This document shows positions 29,453 to 39,965 of a stretch of 64,000 nt of DNA, one piece after another (position 1 is the stretch's first letter; each line of letters begins with the position of its first letter). Origin of the DNA: Candidatus Heimdallarchaeota archaeon (GTDB lineage Archaea > Asgardarchaeota > Heimdallarchaeia > JABLTI01); contig JAHLVZ010000003.1 in NCBI GenBank assembly GCA_019058165.1, forward strand, positions 1 through 64,000, written 5' to 3'. The position numbers and the translations under genes are program-made. A model generated the notes under the pieces. It was not told where the DNA came from, did not search any database, and saw nothing but the letters and a program-made list of their open reading frames with translations.

Positions 29453-32400
29453 TTGTTGAAAAAACTATCAAAAATATATTGTCTATTTTTACTGATATTA
29501 TTTATCAATTCATTAATTTATTATTCAGAAATTAATGGAGAAGATCCCTCTGTTGACAACTTAACTGAAACTCAACTATCTCCTCATCTATCAATTATAG
29601 ATGAAAATATTCTTATCCCTCTTGAGATTGCTAATACAATAAACACAAGTGGAAGTTTTAAAACAAGAGCATTCTTCACCCAAGATAATTTTGTTGATAT
29701 AGATGATAATGGTTATGTTTTCGAATGGGAGGAATTTGATGATGTTAAAGGTGATGAAGAAAATAGCGTTTATGCAAATTTTCAACAATATTCTGGTTCT
29801 TCTGACCCAGATATTTTTTGGCCTCCAGTTGATACTTATCAACAATTACGTAGTAAGAGCTTAATAAATGGCGAACACATTAATTCAACAGTTTTTAGTC
29901 CCATTTTTGATTTTGTTACTAAAATTCAAGGGAAAATCTTCTTTTTAGTCCATGGAGATGTTACGCCAAGTGGATCAACAAATTGGACAATGAGAATCAC
30001 AATTGACAGTTTTAACCCAGCAGATAATACTACAACATATATAACTTCAACTGAGAATTATTTTGATGATACACCAAATCAAGGCACTACTTTTGAAGCA
30101 AATATTGCTAGTACAGTGACAATCCCTGCTGGTAACAGATTGAGATTAACCTATGAAGTTATGAGAGATATAAATACTTCTTTTGGAAGTGTTGAATTGG
30201 TAACTGGAGAAATCCAAATGGGATCAGACCTGGAATGGGAAGTTGATGATGTAAACAATACTTATGATAAAACTTACAGATTTCGCGACATTAGTTCAAT
30301 ACTAGGCATCCAGCTCTTAATGTATGAGGAGAATATTCCGAGAATTGACTTAACAGGATTTACTAATAACACAATTTATTATAGTCCATCAAATGCTACA
30401 ATAACCGTTTCTAATTCTTTAGAAAATAACTATAAATGGGATAGTGAGACGTTTGAAAAATTCAATTCTCCAGAGATTGTCTTTTTACCACTAACTTTTG
30501 GATGGCATACTTTAACAATAGAAGCTATTGATTATTATGATAATAATGCAACAGCTGTTTATCGAGTTGGTTACGATACTTCGTTAATCAATATTGAGTT
30601 ACATAGTCCTTTGAATAATTCAATTGTTACTGATGGTCAAGTACTTAATTTTAGTATTTATGATATAGATTTAGCTCTTTATGAATGGGATGATGAGGAC
30701 TCACAAGTATTCTTTCCAAGTCCGTATGATATTCCACTATTTAGGGATTTTAATGGCATCCATAAATTAACAATAAACATAACAGATGACTTCTTATCTG
30801 AGGAGGTAAATTATTACTTCGATTTTGATAACTCTGTTCCTATAATTTCACTAAAAAATGTGGTAAACAATACTGATCAACCCCCCTTTAAGAATATTGA
30901 TGTTGAAATAACTGATAGAAGTAATTTGGAGATACTGTACCATTGGGATGGAAATAGTAATTCTACTTGGAATCCAATTGAAGGTGATACATATAGAACC
31001 TATATGCCTTCTCTAAGCGGATATCATTATCTGTATGTTTACGCTGAAGATAGTTTCAATCTTTCTAGAAAAAAAGTTTACAGATTTAATACTAGTGCAG
31101 ATGCTCTTTTGGTTGAACTAAAGACGATGGTGAATGGTTCCTATTATTACGGTGGAGATACTGTTAATGTCACTATAGTCAATTACAATCTAACATGCGA
31201 GTATTTCTGGGGAAATGATCCTTGGAGTTCTGGGACTGTTATTAGTGACATATTAACATTAAGTGGTGGAGATGCTCTTTCACAGACACCAGGAACATAT
31301 TGGTTAACGATAATAGTAGGTGACTTGCAAAATCTTCAATACGAATTCGTTTTCAAATTTATAGTGGATCGTGAAAAACCAACTATAATTCAATCTCCAT
31401 CAGATCCCGATTATAATGATACTAGATTTTTACAAGCGACAACTCTTAGCTTTACAATATCAGATAATTGGACAACATCAGATCAATTGCAAATTTACCT
31501 TTCTCTTGATAGTGCTGCAAATGTTACTTATTCTGCAATAATTAACTACTATTTAGGTTCTGTTGAAGAGGGATTACATAACTTAACAATAATAGCTATA
31601 GATATTGCAGGTAATTCATACAAATATTATATTACATTTACTATTGATATCTCAAGTCCAGGAGTATTAGTTAGTATTGCAGATTTAGTAACTCTTCCAG
31701 ATGGTAGTAAATATGTACCTGCTGATTCAACAGTTACAGTTGTCTTAACGGATGATGATCCAATAATTAATAACTACTATAGCTGGAATTCTAGTGATTA
31801 TCTTTCATTCTCAGACAGTTTTATTTTGCCTTCAATTGAAGGTTTTGCTACTTTGATAATAAAAGCAAATGATAGTCTAGGAAATTATAAAACGATAATC
31901 TATTGGTTTACAATTGATAATACCTCACCAGATATAACTTTGAAATTCATTAGCAATGAATCAAAAATTAATCTTGTAACAGCATTAAGGTTCAATATTG
32001 AAGATTTATCTAACAACACAATAGAGTTCATAACAACTGAATGGAATTTAGATGCTGGACCAAGCGTAAAAATTGACACAAATTTTACAATTTATCTACT
32101 GGGATTGTATATAACATATACAGAAGCTACTTTGACAGTCTATTCACGTGATATAGTAGGCAATGAACGAACCCATGTTTATTTATTCTTTTTAGATTTT
32201 ACAGCTCCTGTCTATGAATTAATTGGATTAATAAACAATTCTTATGTTAGAGGAAATTCTACAATTGATTTCAATGTCGTATCAAGTGACTTATCATCAT
32301 TTTATTATAGTTGGGACAATAATCCCGATTTAACTTCATTAAGTGACCCTTGGGATTTACTTATTCCCCTAGACGATGGAGTGCATAAACTCTATATTTT

Positions 32401-33769
32401 CCTTGAAGATGACACTGGTGGAGGGTTATATACTAACTCAATCGAAGCAAATTATGTCTTTATTGTTGATGATTTATCTATTGACTATATTACACCGAAT
32501 GATTTCACTGATAATTGCAATCATACTATGCTTTATGGTGAGAATTTCACTATTATAGTCAATATTACAGATAGATGGACAAACGATGAAATTGAAAATA
32601 TGTCGTTTGCTATAATTAAGGAAGATGTTTTACTGAATTTATCAGTAAACGTTAGTAATATCACAAATACAGAATATATTATTACTATATATGGAACTAA
32701 TGTTACTAATAATCAACTAACTGGTATCGAAGTACGTTTCTGGCAAATAATAGAGAATAACCATTCTGTTTCTGTAAATCTTAAGATTGACAAACTTGAT
32801 GGCTATATTGCTATTCTGAGTACAAGTGAAACAATTATTTTTGGTGAGAATTTCACCATGACTCTACAATTATTCGATAATCTTAATGATAGCTCACAAG
32901 AGATTCTTTACATAAGTGTTGACGGTAATGATCAAGACATATTCTATACTTGCATTGACGAAGCAAACCAAATTTACCAAATTACCTTTAACACAAGATT
33001 CTTTGTAGAAGAGGAAGGAGAACATTCATTCATCATTCATATTGAAGCTAATTTCTATAGTAGCACTATTAACAGTGATGTCCTTCATATTGTAGTTCTA
33101 TCTGGATTATCTTTACAATGGATTATCATTATAATTGCTTCGGCAGTTCTATTTTCATTAGTCGTGGGTTTTGTTATTTATAGAGTTGTTCGAGCTAGAC
33201 CATTTGAAGAACTTATGGAGAAAGTAACCGAAGAGGATATCATTGAAAATATGGAGAAAGTTTCACCTGGTGTTGTATTGTCTATATTTGACCAAAAGAA
33301 AGGACCAATACCATTAGTAGGAATTCACTCTCTTGAGACTTCATTATATAAACCAAGAATGAGAATTGGTTATGAAAATTTTCTCCTGAAAATTTCAGAT
33401 CAAGCTTATTCTTCCCTTGGATTTGAGGAACACGACGAAAGACGAAGAATCGGTTCTCTTAATTTACCTAACGAGGATATGATTGGATTTATCCATGGAA
33501 TTCAATTACCAAATCCTTTAATGCGTGGAGGATTTGAGAATTTAACATTAATAGTTCTTGCTGACATAGAAGCTGGTGGATTTTTACTCGCAAATCAGGA
33601 ATTTATGTTCTTGGAAATTGATGAGCTCATAGTAGCACTTCAAGGTAGAGCCCCATTATCGGTAGTTGAAGAACATCTTCAGAAATTACGTAGACGTTCT
33701 GTTATCATAATGTTAACAGCTCAAAATAACGTTAAAAAAGATAAAAAAGAGATCAAGAAATATCAATAA
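29453..33769 (+). CDS. Large receptor-like surface protein: Ig-like ectodomain repeats, single TM, cytoplasmic domain
   Basis: Signal-like N-terminus, repeated GxHxLTIxAxDxxGN-type units, TM at LSLQWIIIIIASAVLFSLVVGFVIYR, about 170-aa cytoplasmic domain. Confidence 0.7.
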   Translation: MLKKLSKIYCLFLLILFINSLIYYSEINGEDPSVDNLTETQLSPHLSIIDENILIPLEIANTINTSGSFKTRAFFTQDNFVDIDDNGYVFEWEEFDDVKGDEENSVYANFQQYSGSSDPDIFWPPVDTYQQLRSKSLINGEHINSTVFSPIFDFVTKIQGKIFFLVHGDVTPSGSTNWTMRITIDSFNPADNTTTYITSTENYFDDTPNQGTTFEANIASTVTIPAGNRLRLTYEVMRDINTSFGSVELVTGEIQMGSDLEWEVDDVNNTYDKTYRFRDISSILGIQLLMYEENIPRIDLTGFTNNTIYYSPSNATITVSNSLENNYKWDSETFEKFNSPEIVFLPLTFGWHTLTIEAIDYYDNNATAVYRVGYDTSLINIELHSPLNNSIVTDGQVLNFSIYDIDLALYEWDDEDSQVFFPSPYDIPLFRDFNGIHKLTINITDDFLSEEVNYYFDFDNSVPIISLKNVVNNTDQPPFKNIDVEITDRSNLEILYHWDGNSNSTWNPIEGDTYRTYMPSLSGYHYLYVYAEDSFNLSRKKVYRFNTSADALLVELKTMVNGSYYYGGDTVNVTIVNYNLTCEYFWGNDPWSSGTVISDILTLSGGDALSQTPGTYWLTIIVGDLQNLQYEFVFKFIVDREKPTIIQSPSDPDYNDTRFLQATTLSFTISDNWTTSDQLQIYLSLDSAANVTYSAIINYYLGSVEEGLHNLTIIAIDIAGNSYKYYITFTIDISSPGVLVSIADLVTLPDGSKYVPADSTVTVVLTDDDPIINNYYSWNSSDYLSFSDSFILPSIEGFATLIIKANDSLGNYKTIIYWFTIDNTSPDITLKFISNESKINLVTALRFNIEDLSNNTIEFITTEWNLDAGPSVKIDTNFTIYLLGLYITYTEATLTVYSRDIVGNERTHVYLFFLDFTAPVYELIGLINNSYVRGNSTIDFNVVSSDLSSFYYSWDNNPDLTSLSDPWDLLIPLDDGVHKLYIFLEDDTGGGLYTNSIEANYVFIVDDLSIDYITPNDFTDNCNHTMLYGENFTIIVNITDRWTNDEIENMSFAIIKEDVLLNLSVNVSNITNTEYIITIYGTNVTNNQLTGIEVRFWQIIENNHSVSVNLKIDKLDGYIAILSTSETIIFGENFTMTLQLFDNLNDSSQEILYISVDGNDQDIFYTCIDEANQIYQITFNTRFFVEEEGEHSFIIHIEANFYSSTINSDVLHIVVLSGLSLQWIIIIIASAVLFSLVVGFVIYRVVRARPFEELMEKVTEEDIIENMEKVSPGVVLSIFDQKKGPIPLVGIHSLETSLYKPRMRIGYENFLLKISDQAYSSLGFEEHDERRRIGSLNLPNEDMIGFIHGIQLPNPLMRGGFENLTLIVLADIEAGGFLLANQEFMFLEIDELIVALQGRAPLSVVEEHLQKLRRRSVIIMLTAQNNVKKDKKEIKKYQ

Positions 33770-33849
33770 CGACAATATTGTATAAATAGTAATATTGATA
33801 TCAAGACAAAAGATTAAAAGACCACAGTAAACCGCAAACACAAATTCCA

Positions 33850-35499
33850 GTGATCGACATGTCATACTTATTTGAAGAACTACAACAAAAAGATGGTAAA
33901 CCGAAAGATGAGGATAAAATTCTCTTTATGGGTTTACAACAAGCTGGTAAAACAGCTATAAAGGATGTTGTGTTCTTTGGTAAGAAACCGGAAGAAGTCG
34001 AAGGTTATATGGCTACAATTCATTATGAGCGTCAATTCATTGATGTGGATCAGAAGAATATAGTTGTAGATTCTGGAGGTCAAGAAAGTTATTGGAATGA
34101 AGCTGTTACACAGTTCCGTCATCTTGTTTTCTCTAATGTTAAATTGCTTTTATGGATCATTGATATGACTCATCCTGAATTTTTCGAAGAATCAGAACGA
34201 AGATTTAGTTTTACAATTCGTCAGTTCAAAAAAGAGAATCCTAAGGGAAAAATAGCAGTTCTTTGCCATAAAGTGGATATGATTCAACCAGAAGAACTTG
34301 TTACTTTACTAGATAAAGTCAAAGAATCATTTGATGATCCTAAATACGACATCCAATTTGAATCTAGTAGTATATATTATGCTGAAAGTTTGATAGAGTT
34401 AGTCTATAAACTCATGAAAGAAGCAGATATGAATATACAACGGTTTGAGTTAATTGAGGATCTCGGAAAGAAAGTCGAGGAAAGTGAAGAATTTCAAAGT
34501 TACGTAGTGGAACATCAAGAAGATCAAAGAATTCGTCAACTTATGGATTACTTAAAACCTGAACATGGTGGGACATTGCCAACTTATGGTAAATCGACTA
34601 TCCAATTGGATCTCAGTGATTATGATATTATTGAAATAGTGTTAATAGATAAGACTACTCTTTCTCCAGTTATAGGAACTTCTGCTCAATCAGCAGTACA
34701 TGTTGAAATGTCCATTGATTATATTGTTGCTTTACAAGAATTTAAAGCAAGTATTAGGGAACATAAATTCGATAATGGTTCAACTGTTAATGTCGTTACC
34801 GCTTCTAACGAAAAAATTCATGGCATGATTATCAGTATGGAGAAGAACTACTTACTAATCACTTCATTTTCTCCTATTACAGAGGATAAAACAAAGAACC
34901 TTTATGGTCTTATTAGTAAATTCTCTCAATCGCTTGATACAACAGAAAGAATTAAAGTAAAGGCTCTTAGTGAAGCCCTTCCTAAACCTAAAGAAGTTGT
35001 TGTTGCTCCAACAATTGATGCAGTAAAAGCATCTGTTGAAGTTGAACAACCAATTGTTGAGCGAGAAGGAGAAAGTTTTTTCACTTTTGTCAATAAACTG
35101 AAAGAAAAACATGATATTGAAGAAATAAAAGAAATTGAACCAGTTCCTCCAGTTCCAAAACCAGAAAAAGTTTTAGCTCCTGTTCCGGAATCTGTTCATA
35201 TAGTTGAACCAGATACAGAAGTTATATTAGAACCTGACCTTACTGCCGAAGTTGAAGAACCAGTTGAAGCTCTAGTAAATGTAGAGGAACCAAAACCTGA
35301 ACCAATTATAGAACAAGTAGTAGAAACACCTCAATCCGTGAAGAAAAAGAGTTCCAGATTCATGGAGAGAATAAAAGAAGAACGTAAAAGATATGCAATC
35401 AAACAGATCCAAATCCAAACAGCAAGTCTTGATCTATCAGAGGATGATATGAAGGATTTAGCTGAGTTTCTTAAGAAAGAGAAGAAATCTGAATCTTAA
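33850..35499 (+). CDS. RagA/Gtr1-like GTPase with C-terminal domain and Pro/Glu-rich tail
   Basis: ILFMGLQQAGKTAIKDVVF...VVDSGGQESYWNEAVTQFRHLVFSNVKLLLWIIDM...VLCHKVDMI; resembles RagA DCGGQDTF and CLVHKMDLV. GTG start; ATG at 33859 possible. Confidence 0.7.
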   Translation: MIDMSYLFEELQQKDGKPKDEDKILFMGLQQAGKTAIKDVVFFGKKPEEVEGYMATIHYERQFIDVDQKNIVVDSGGQESYWNEAVTQFRHLVFSNVKLLLWIIDMTHPEFFEESERRFSFTIRQFKKENPKGKIAVLCHKVDMIQPEELVTLLDKVKESFDDPKYDIQFESSSIYYAESLIELVYKLMKEADMNIQRFELIEDLGKKVEESEEFQSYVVEHQEDQRIRQLMDYLKPEHGGTLPTYGKSTIQLDLSDYDIIEIVLIDKTTLSPVIGTSAQSAVHVEMSIDYIVALQEFKASIREHKFDNGSTVNVVTASNEKIHGMIISMEKNYLLITSFSPITEDKTKNLYGLISKFSQSLDTTERIKVKALSEALPKPKEVVVAPTIDAVKASVEVEQPIVEREGESFFTFVNKLKEKHDIEEIKEIEPVPPVPKPEKVLAPVPESVHIVEPDTEVILEPDLTAEVEEPVEALVNVEEPKPEPIIEQVVETPQSVKKKSSRFMERIKEERKRYAIKQIQIQTASLDLSEDDMKDLAEFLKKEKKSES

Positions 35500-35535
35500 T
35501 TTTTGAATAAATTGAGTAGTTAAGGAATGCGCTTT

Positions 35536-36795
35536 CTAAATTGGTCTACTTTTATCATATCGTCTGTATTCTAAATTATTATCAAGTATTACCGGAATTT
35601 CTCTTATTCCTTCAACACATTCATGAAGTGGATAAATTTCTACAGAGGTAGCACCAAATCCAGAACTAATTTTAATACCTCTTTCTAGTTGCTCTGAATT
35701 TTCTAGTGCAATTTCTAAAACAGATTTTTGTATTTGTTTTCCACAAACATCACATTTAACACCAATTTTAGTGTCAAATCTTATTTCTAATTCTTTAACA
35801 TTTTTGATTTTATGTTTTTTGAGATAGTCAGCAAGAGTTTTCTTCATCTTTGCCTTTGCTTGTCCTAAGAGCTCATCAGGTTGGAATAAACTATTAATCT
35901 GATTACTTAAATAACTGAATTTATCTTGAGCATCAGTAATCCCTGTTTTTTCTGGAAAAATAGTTGTTACAATTAAATCATCAGCAACTTCTTTCATGAG
36001 GACTGTATAGTTTCCGTAAGCAAAAATTGCTTGTTGTAATACCATTCCAGGGAAGTATGCTTTAGCAAGTTCATTTTTCAACCTTTGAAAATTAACTCCT
36101 GAAACTACCTCAGGTTCTGAATATAGTATCAATCCTTGTGAGGTTGAAAGCGCTAAGAATTCTAGGTTATAATTACCTACAATTCCTTTTAATTCAGTTG
36201 TTTTTACACCATCTCGAGGATAAACATAAGAAAGCACTTCTTGCATTGCTTCCCAAACTGTATTATCAAATATTGAAGTTCCGTAAATTTTGACATTTTC
36301 ATATTCTTCTATTTCAAAAATATCTCCAATTGATTTTACAATTGAAGTGCGTTTATTCAATGAGACAACATCGATTTTGTGAGCAAAAACATATATTCGT
36401 GCTTTTTTACTCATATCTCCTAAGCTCTTAAGCATTAAATCAAAGTAATATTTTGATCTCATTACATTGGCTGCATCTGAAACATCTACCACAAAAATCG
36501 CTGCTCTTACATCAGTAAAAGTCCTTTCCTTATATTGTTGGAAAATTTCGTTTAGATAATTAGTTTGACCACCAATATCAAAAAGATTTATTGCCCCGCC
36601 GGCCAAATTAAACAACTTTCTATTGATTCTCACTGTTGCAGGATTTAGTGCTGTTGCTTCTGGAGTAAAACCTTCAAAAACAACTTGACGTATAGATGTT
36701 TTTCCTGACTGTGATAATCCTAAAACGACCACTTTTGATTCTAATTCGCTAGTTGTAGGAGGCATAAGTTCACCATTCTTGTTTAAATTATTCAA
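35536..36795 (-). CDS. RagC/D-like GTPase with roadblock-like C-terminal region and CxxC...HxC zinc motif
   Basis: VVVLGLSQSGKTSIRQVVFEGFTPEAT...LFDIGGQTNYLNEIF...VFAHKIDVVS...IYGTSIFDNTVWEA; cf. RagC [42 protein letters not shown]. Confidence 0.7.
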   Translation of the reverse strand: MNNLNKNGELMPPTTSELESKVVVLGLSQSGKTSIRQVVFEGFTPEATALNPATVRINRKLFNLAGGAINLFDIGGQTNYLNEIFQQYKERTFTDVRAAIFVVDVSDAANVMRSKYYFDLMLKSLGDMSKKARIYVFAHKIDVVSLNKRTSIVKSIGDIFEIEEYENVKIYGTSIFDNTVWEAMQEVLSYVYPRDGVKTTELKGIVGNYNLEFLALSTSQGLILYSEPEVVSGVNFQRLKNELAKAYFPGMVLQQAIFAYGNYTVLMKEVADDLIVTTIFPEKTGITDAQDKFSYLSNQINSLFQPDELLGQAKAKMKKTLADYLKKHKIKNVKELEIRFDTKIGVKCDVCGKQIQKSVLEIALENSEQLERGIKISSGFGATSVEIYPLHECVEGIREIPVILDNNLEYRRYDKSRPI

Positions 36796-36910
36796 TTCTA
36801 AACGCTATTTTTAATCTTTGTATTTCGTCAATTCTCGACAAAAAAGCGTTTTTTGTATAATCTGACTAAGACCAACAGTTAAAAACTAAATGGATTAGAA
36901 AAATAACATT

Positions 36911-37713
36911 ATGTCTTCAGATAGAAAAAAATCCTTCTTACTTGTGATGATGGTATTCGAAGTAATGGTTTAATACAGCTTTACTATGAGCTCGCTAAAT
37001 TTGCAGATGTAACTATAATTACTCCCAACGTCCAACGAAGCGCTGAAGGAAAAGCCATTACTATTAATCAAATTATTCGTGTAGGAAAAGAAGAAATAAC
37101 TCCGGATATCTCTTGTTATTCTATATCTGGATCATCAGCTGATGCATTTATTTTTGGATTAAATACATTAGAAGAAGGGTCATTTGATTTAGTTGTAGCT
37201 GGTATAAATCAAGGATTAAATATCTCTTCTCATATTGTAATGACTTCAGGTACTTGTACTGCTGCTTTTGAGGCTTCATTTTATGATGTTCCAGCAATTG
37301 CATTTTCAATGCATATGAATCCTGCTAATTACTTTGTTACTCCTACTGCTGAAACCTTTAGTAATTCAGCTAAAATTTCTGCTAAGATAACAAAACAAGT
37401 ATTGAAGATGGATTTCCCAGAAAAATTGGCTTTCATAAATATTAACTTTCCATATAATACTTCAAATGATACTCCTGTAAAAATCACTAAATTGGCAAAT
37501 AAATTCCTTGTTTTCAAACCTGAATTAAGAAAGGATCCAAGAAAAAACGATTATTATTTCTTTTGGGGTGATCCTGTCAAAGAAGCTCCAGAGGGTAGTG
37601 ACATAGAAGCAATAACTAAAGAATATATTAGTATCTCACCTGTGACAAGTGACTTAAATTTAAACAATAAAGCAGAAGAATTTACTCTATTGGATATATT
37701 AGTTAAAAAATAA
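36911..37713 (+). pseudogene. surE: SurE-like 5'-nucleotidase with apparent single-base frameshift in a poly-A run
   Basis: Frame from 36931 reads ILLTCDDGIRSNGLIQLYYELAKFADVTIITPNVQRSAEGKAI...VAGINQGLNISSHIVMTSGTCTAAFEA; ATG at 36911 is in a different frame; 7 A's at 36925-36931. Confidence 0.75.
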
Positions 37714-37731
37714 AAAAAATAAGGTAATACC

Positions 37732-39144
37732 TTACTTTTTCTCTTTCTTCTTTGGTTTTAAAGGTCCTATTTTGTGGTAAACTCCTCTTTCAAAAATAAA
37801 ACTAATTTTGCCTGTTTTTGAATCAATTCTGAATTCACAAGGGAATTTAGTTATACCAGCTGGCATCCAGAATTTATAATTCTTTTTTGTATCTGTATAG
37901 GGAATTATTGGGAATGTTGGGCAGTCTTGTTCATGGTCTTTGAAATACAGTTGTTGACCATTTTTCACTATCTCTATTTTATTGATTCCCTTATATGATT
38001 GATACGAACCTACCAATTGATTTAGTTTTGATTCAAGTCTCAATGTTGGATGCTCTTCCATTGGATTCTTTCCTAATAAACTTGCAAGTAATGCTTGTGC
38101 TATTAATTCCCCTTGTGTTGCTCCTACGTTACCTTCAACAACTACACCCATTTTTTGCTTCAGAATAAAAGCTAAAAATGCACTTGATACTGCTGTAGAA
38201 CCTCCATGAGTATAGAGAGTCTCACCAAAGAAATCTTCAGTTTTTCCCAATCCAAAACAATAGTATGTTTTCCCAAAAACTCCTTGTGGCACCTCAATCA
38301 TTGGTTCTAACATGGTTTTGAGAGATTCCGGTTTTAGGATTTCATTTCCTTTAAAGGTTCCTTTGTTAAGAAACATCTGCAGATAGTTTTCCATTTCTTT
38401 TACTGAAGAAAGCAATCCTCCAGCAGCATAAATTAATTCATCAAAAGGATGAATAGATTCCTTTACCATCCCTTTGACTGTTGCATACGCAGTCATTCTA
38501 TCGTCTTCTTTTTCGAATTCTTCTCTCAAATATGTGGAACGCTTCATTGAGAGTGGTTTCAGGATATATTCATCCATGTATTCAGTATATTTCATTCCTG
38601 AAACTGCTTCTATTATTAATCCTAATAGAGCATACCCACCATTGAAATAGAAGAAGCGTTTTAGTGGTTCATCAAAAACTTCACCTTGTGCAGCATTTGC
38701 ATGCATTAACCAATCTTCAGAACTACTCATGGGAACATAGAGTTCCATCTCTGGAAAAGAATGTCTTCGAATTAAGACTGCAGCTATTCCAAGATCTGGA
38801 ATTCCAGATGAATGTGACATAAGATGTTTAATTAGCACTGGTTTGTCTTCTTTACCTAGTTTGAAGTCTATATATTTAGAAACAGGATCGTCAATTTTCA
38901 GTTTTTCTTGTTCAGCAAGTTGCAATATTGCAATACAAGTAAATGATTTATTTACTGAACCAATTCCATACAAAGTATCTGGTGTTGCAGGTAAGTTACC
39001 TTTTATTGATCTCGCACCAATTCCTTTGGTATAAATTGCTTTTCCATCTTGTACAACTGTTAAGCTTATTCCTGGGATTTTCATTTGTTGCATTAAAGCA
39101 GCAATCATCCCTTCTATTTTCTCTAATGAGTTATTTTCTGTCAA
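37732..39144 (-). CDS. Beta-lactamase-family serine hydrolase (class C/DD-peptidase-like)
   Basis: GIGSVNKSFT (SxxK), YFNGGYALLG (YxN), HGGST. Confidence 0.85.
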   Translation of the reverse strand: MTENNSLEKIEGMIAALMQQMKIPGISLTVVQDGKAIYTKGIGARSIKGNLPATPDTLYGIGSVNKSFTCIAILQLAEQEKLKIDDPVSKYIDFKLGKEDKPVLIKHLMSHSSGIPDLGIAAVLIRRHSFPEMELYVPMSSSEDWLMHANAAQGEVFDEPLKRFFYFNGGYALLGLIIEAVSGMKYTEYMDEYILKPLSMKRSTYLREEFEKEDDRMTAYATVKGMVKESIHPFDELIYAAGGLLSSVKEMENYLQMFLNKGTFKGNEILKPESLKTMLEPMIEVPQGVFGKTYYCFGLGKTEDFFGETLYTHGGSTAVSSAFLAFILKQKMGVVVEGNVGATQGELIAQALLASLLGKNPMEEHPTLRLESKLNQLVGSYQSYKGINKIEIVKNGQQLYFKDHEQDCPTFPIIPYTDTKKNYKFWMPAGITKFPCEFRIDSKTGKISFIFERGVYHKIGPLKPKKKEKK

Positions 39145-39309
39145 GAATTAGCACCTTTGAATTACAGAAACAAATTAAATGTTTGTATTTTCTTATTATT
39201 CTTCGGAAAATTACCAATCTTATGTAAATGGAATAAGATTATTATACGCTAAATTCAATGTGAATCTTACCTTTATTTTAAGGTAATATTAACTTGATAG
39301 TGACTAAAT

Positions 39310-39795
39310 ATGGGAAACCCAGAAGCAGCATTTGATAAGATATTGAAAAAACAGTTAACTAAACCTAATATTTCACGCAGTACAGCTTTAAGTATTATAC
39401 TTTTGGAATTAAAGAAAAAGAGCAATTTTCTGTCTTGTGTTTTAACAGATAATAATGGTTTACTTATGGCTGAAGATTTGCATCCACAGGATAATAGAGA
39501 CAATTTTTCAGCATCTTCTGGTTTGATCACTGATACTGCAGAGAAACTATCAGATTATTTAGGTATTGGAGGAATTGACTTAAGTTATTTTGTTACTCAA
39601 ACTAACATAATTTGGATGAAATCTATTTTTCTTCCTGATTGTAATGACAGACTTATCTTACTTGCTGTCAAAAGAAATTCCCTTTTATCTAAATTGCCTA
39701 AATCTACGTTAAAATTACTTGGCAAAGAAAAGGTTTTCATTCCATTGCTATTAGAAATCGCTTCTAAATATATCAGAGAATTTTGTGATGAATAA
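39310..39795 (+). CDS. Roadblock/LC7-like protein
   Basis: LKKKSNFLSCVLTDNNGLLMAE...ILLAVKRN fold pattern; N-terminus MGNPEAAF. Confidence 0.55.
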   Translation: MGNPEAAFDKILKKQLTKPNISRSTALSIILLELKKKSNFLSCVLTDNNGLLMAEDLHPQDNRDNFSASSGLITDTAEKLSDYLGIGGIDLSYFVTQTNIIWMKSIFLPDCNDRLILLAVKRNSLLSKLPKSTLKLLGKEKVFIPLLLEIASKYIREFCDE

Positions 39796-39883
39796 ATCAC
39801 TTATTTAGCTCTTTTTTTTTGATAAAAAGGAACATTTACTTAGATGGTTATTTATACAAATATTTGTTTAGACATCCCCTACT

Positions 39884-39927
39884 TTCGTCGATTTTTCGAC
39901 GAATATTGAGGTCTTAAAAACGAGACC
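39884..39927. repeat. Palindromic repeat TTCGTCGATTTTTCGACGAA followed by GGTCT/AGACC hairpin (copy 1)
   Basis: Perfect inverted repeat 39884-39903 between convergent gene ends; second hairpin 39910-39927. Confidence 0.6.
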
Positions 39928-39965
39928 GAATTATTTGCTTTGAAAAAAATAGTGAATAAGCTGAA

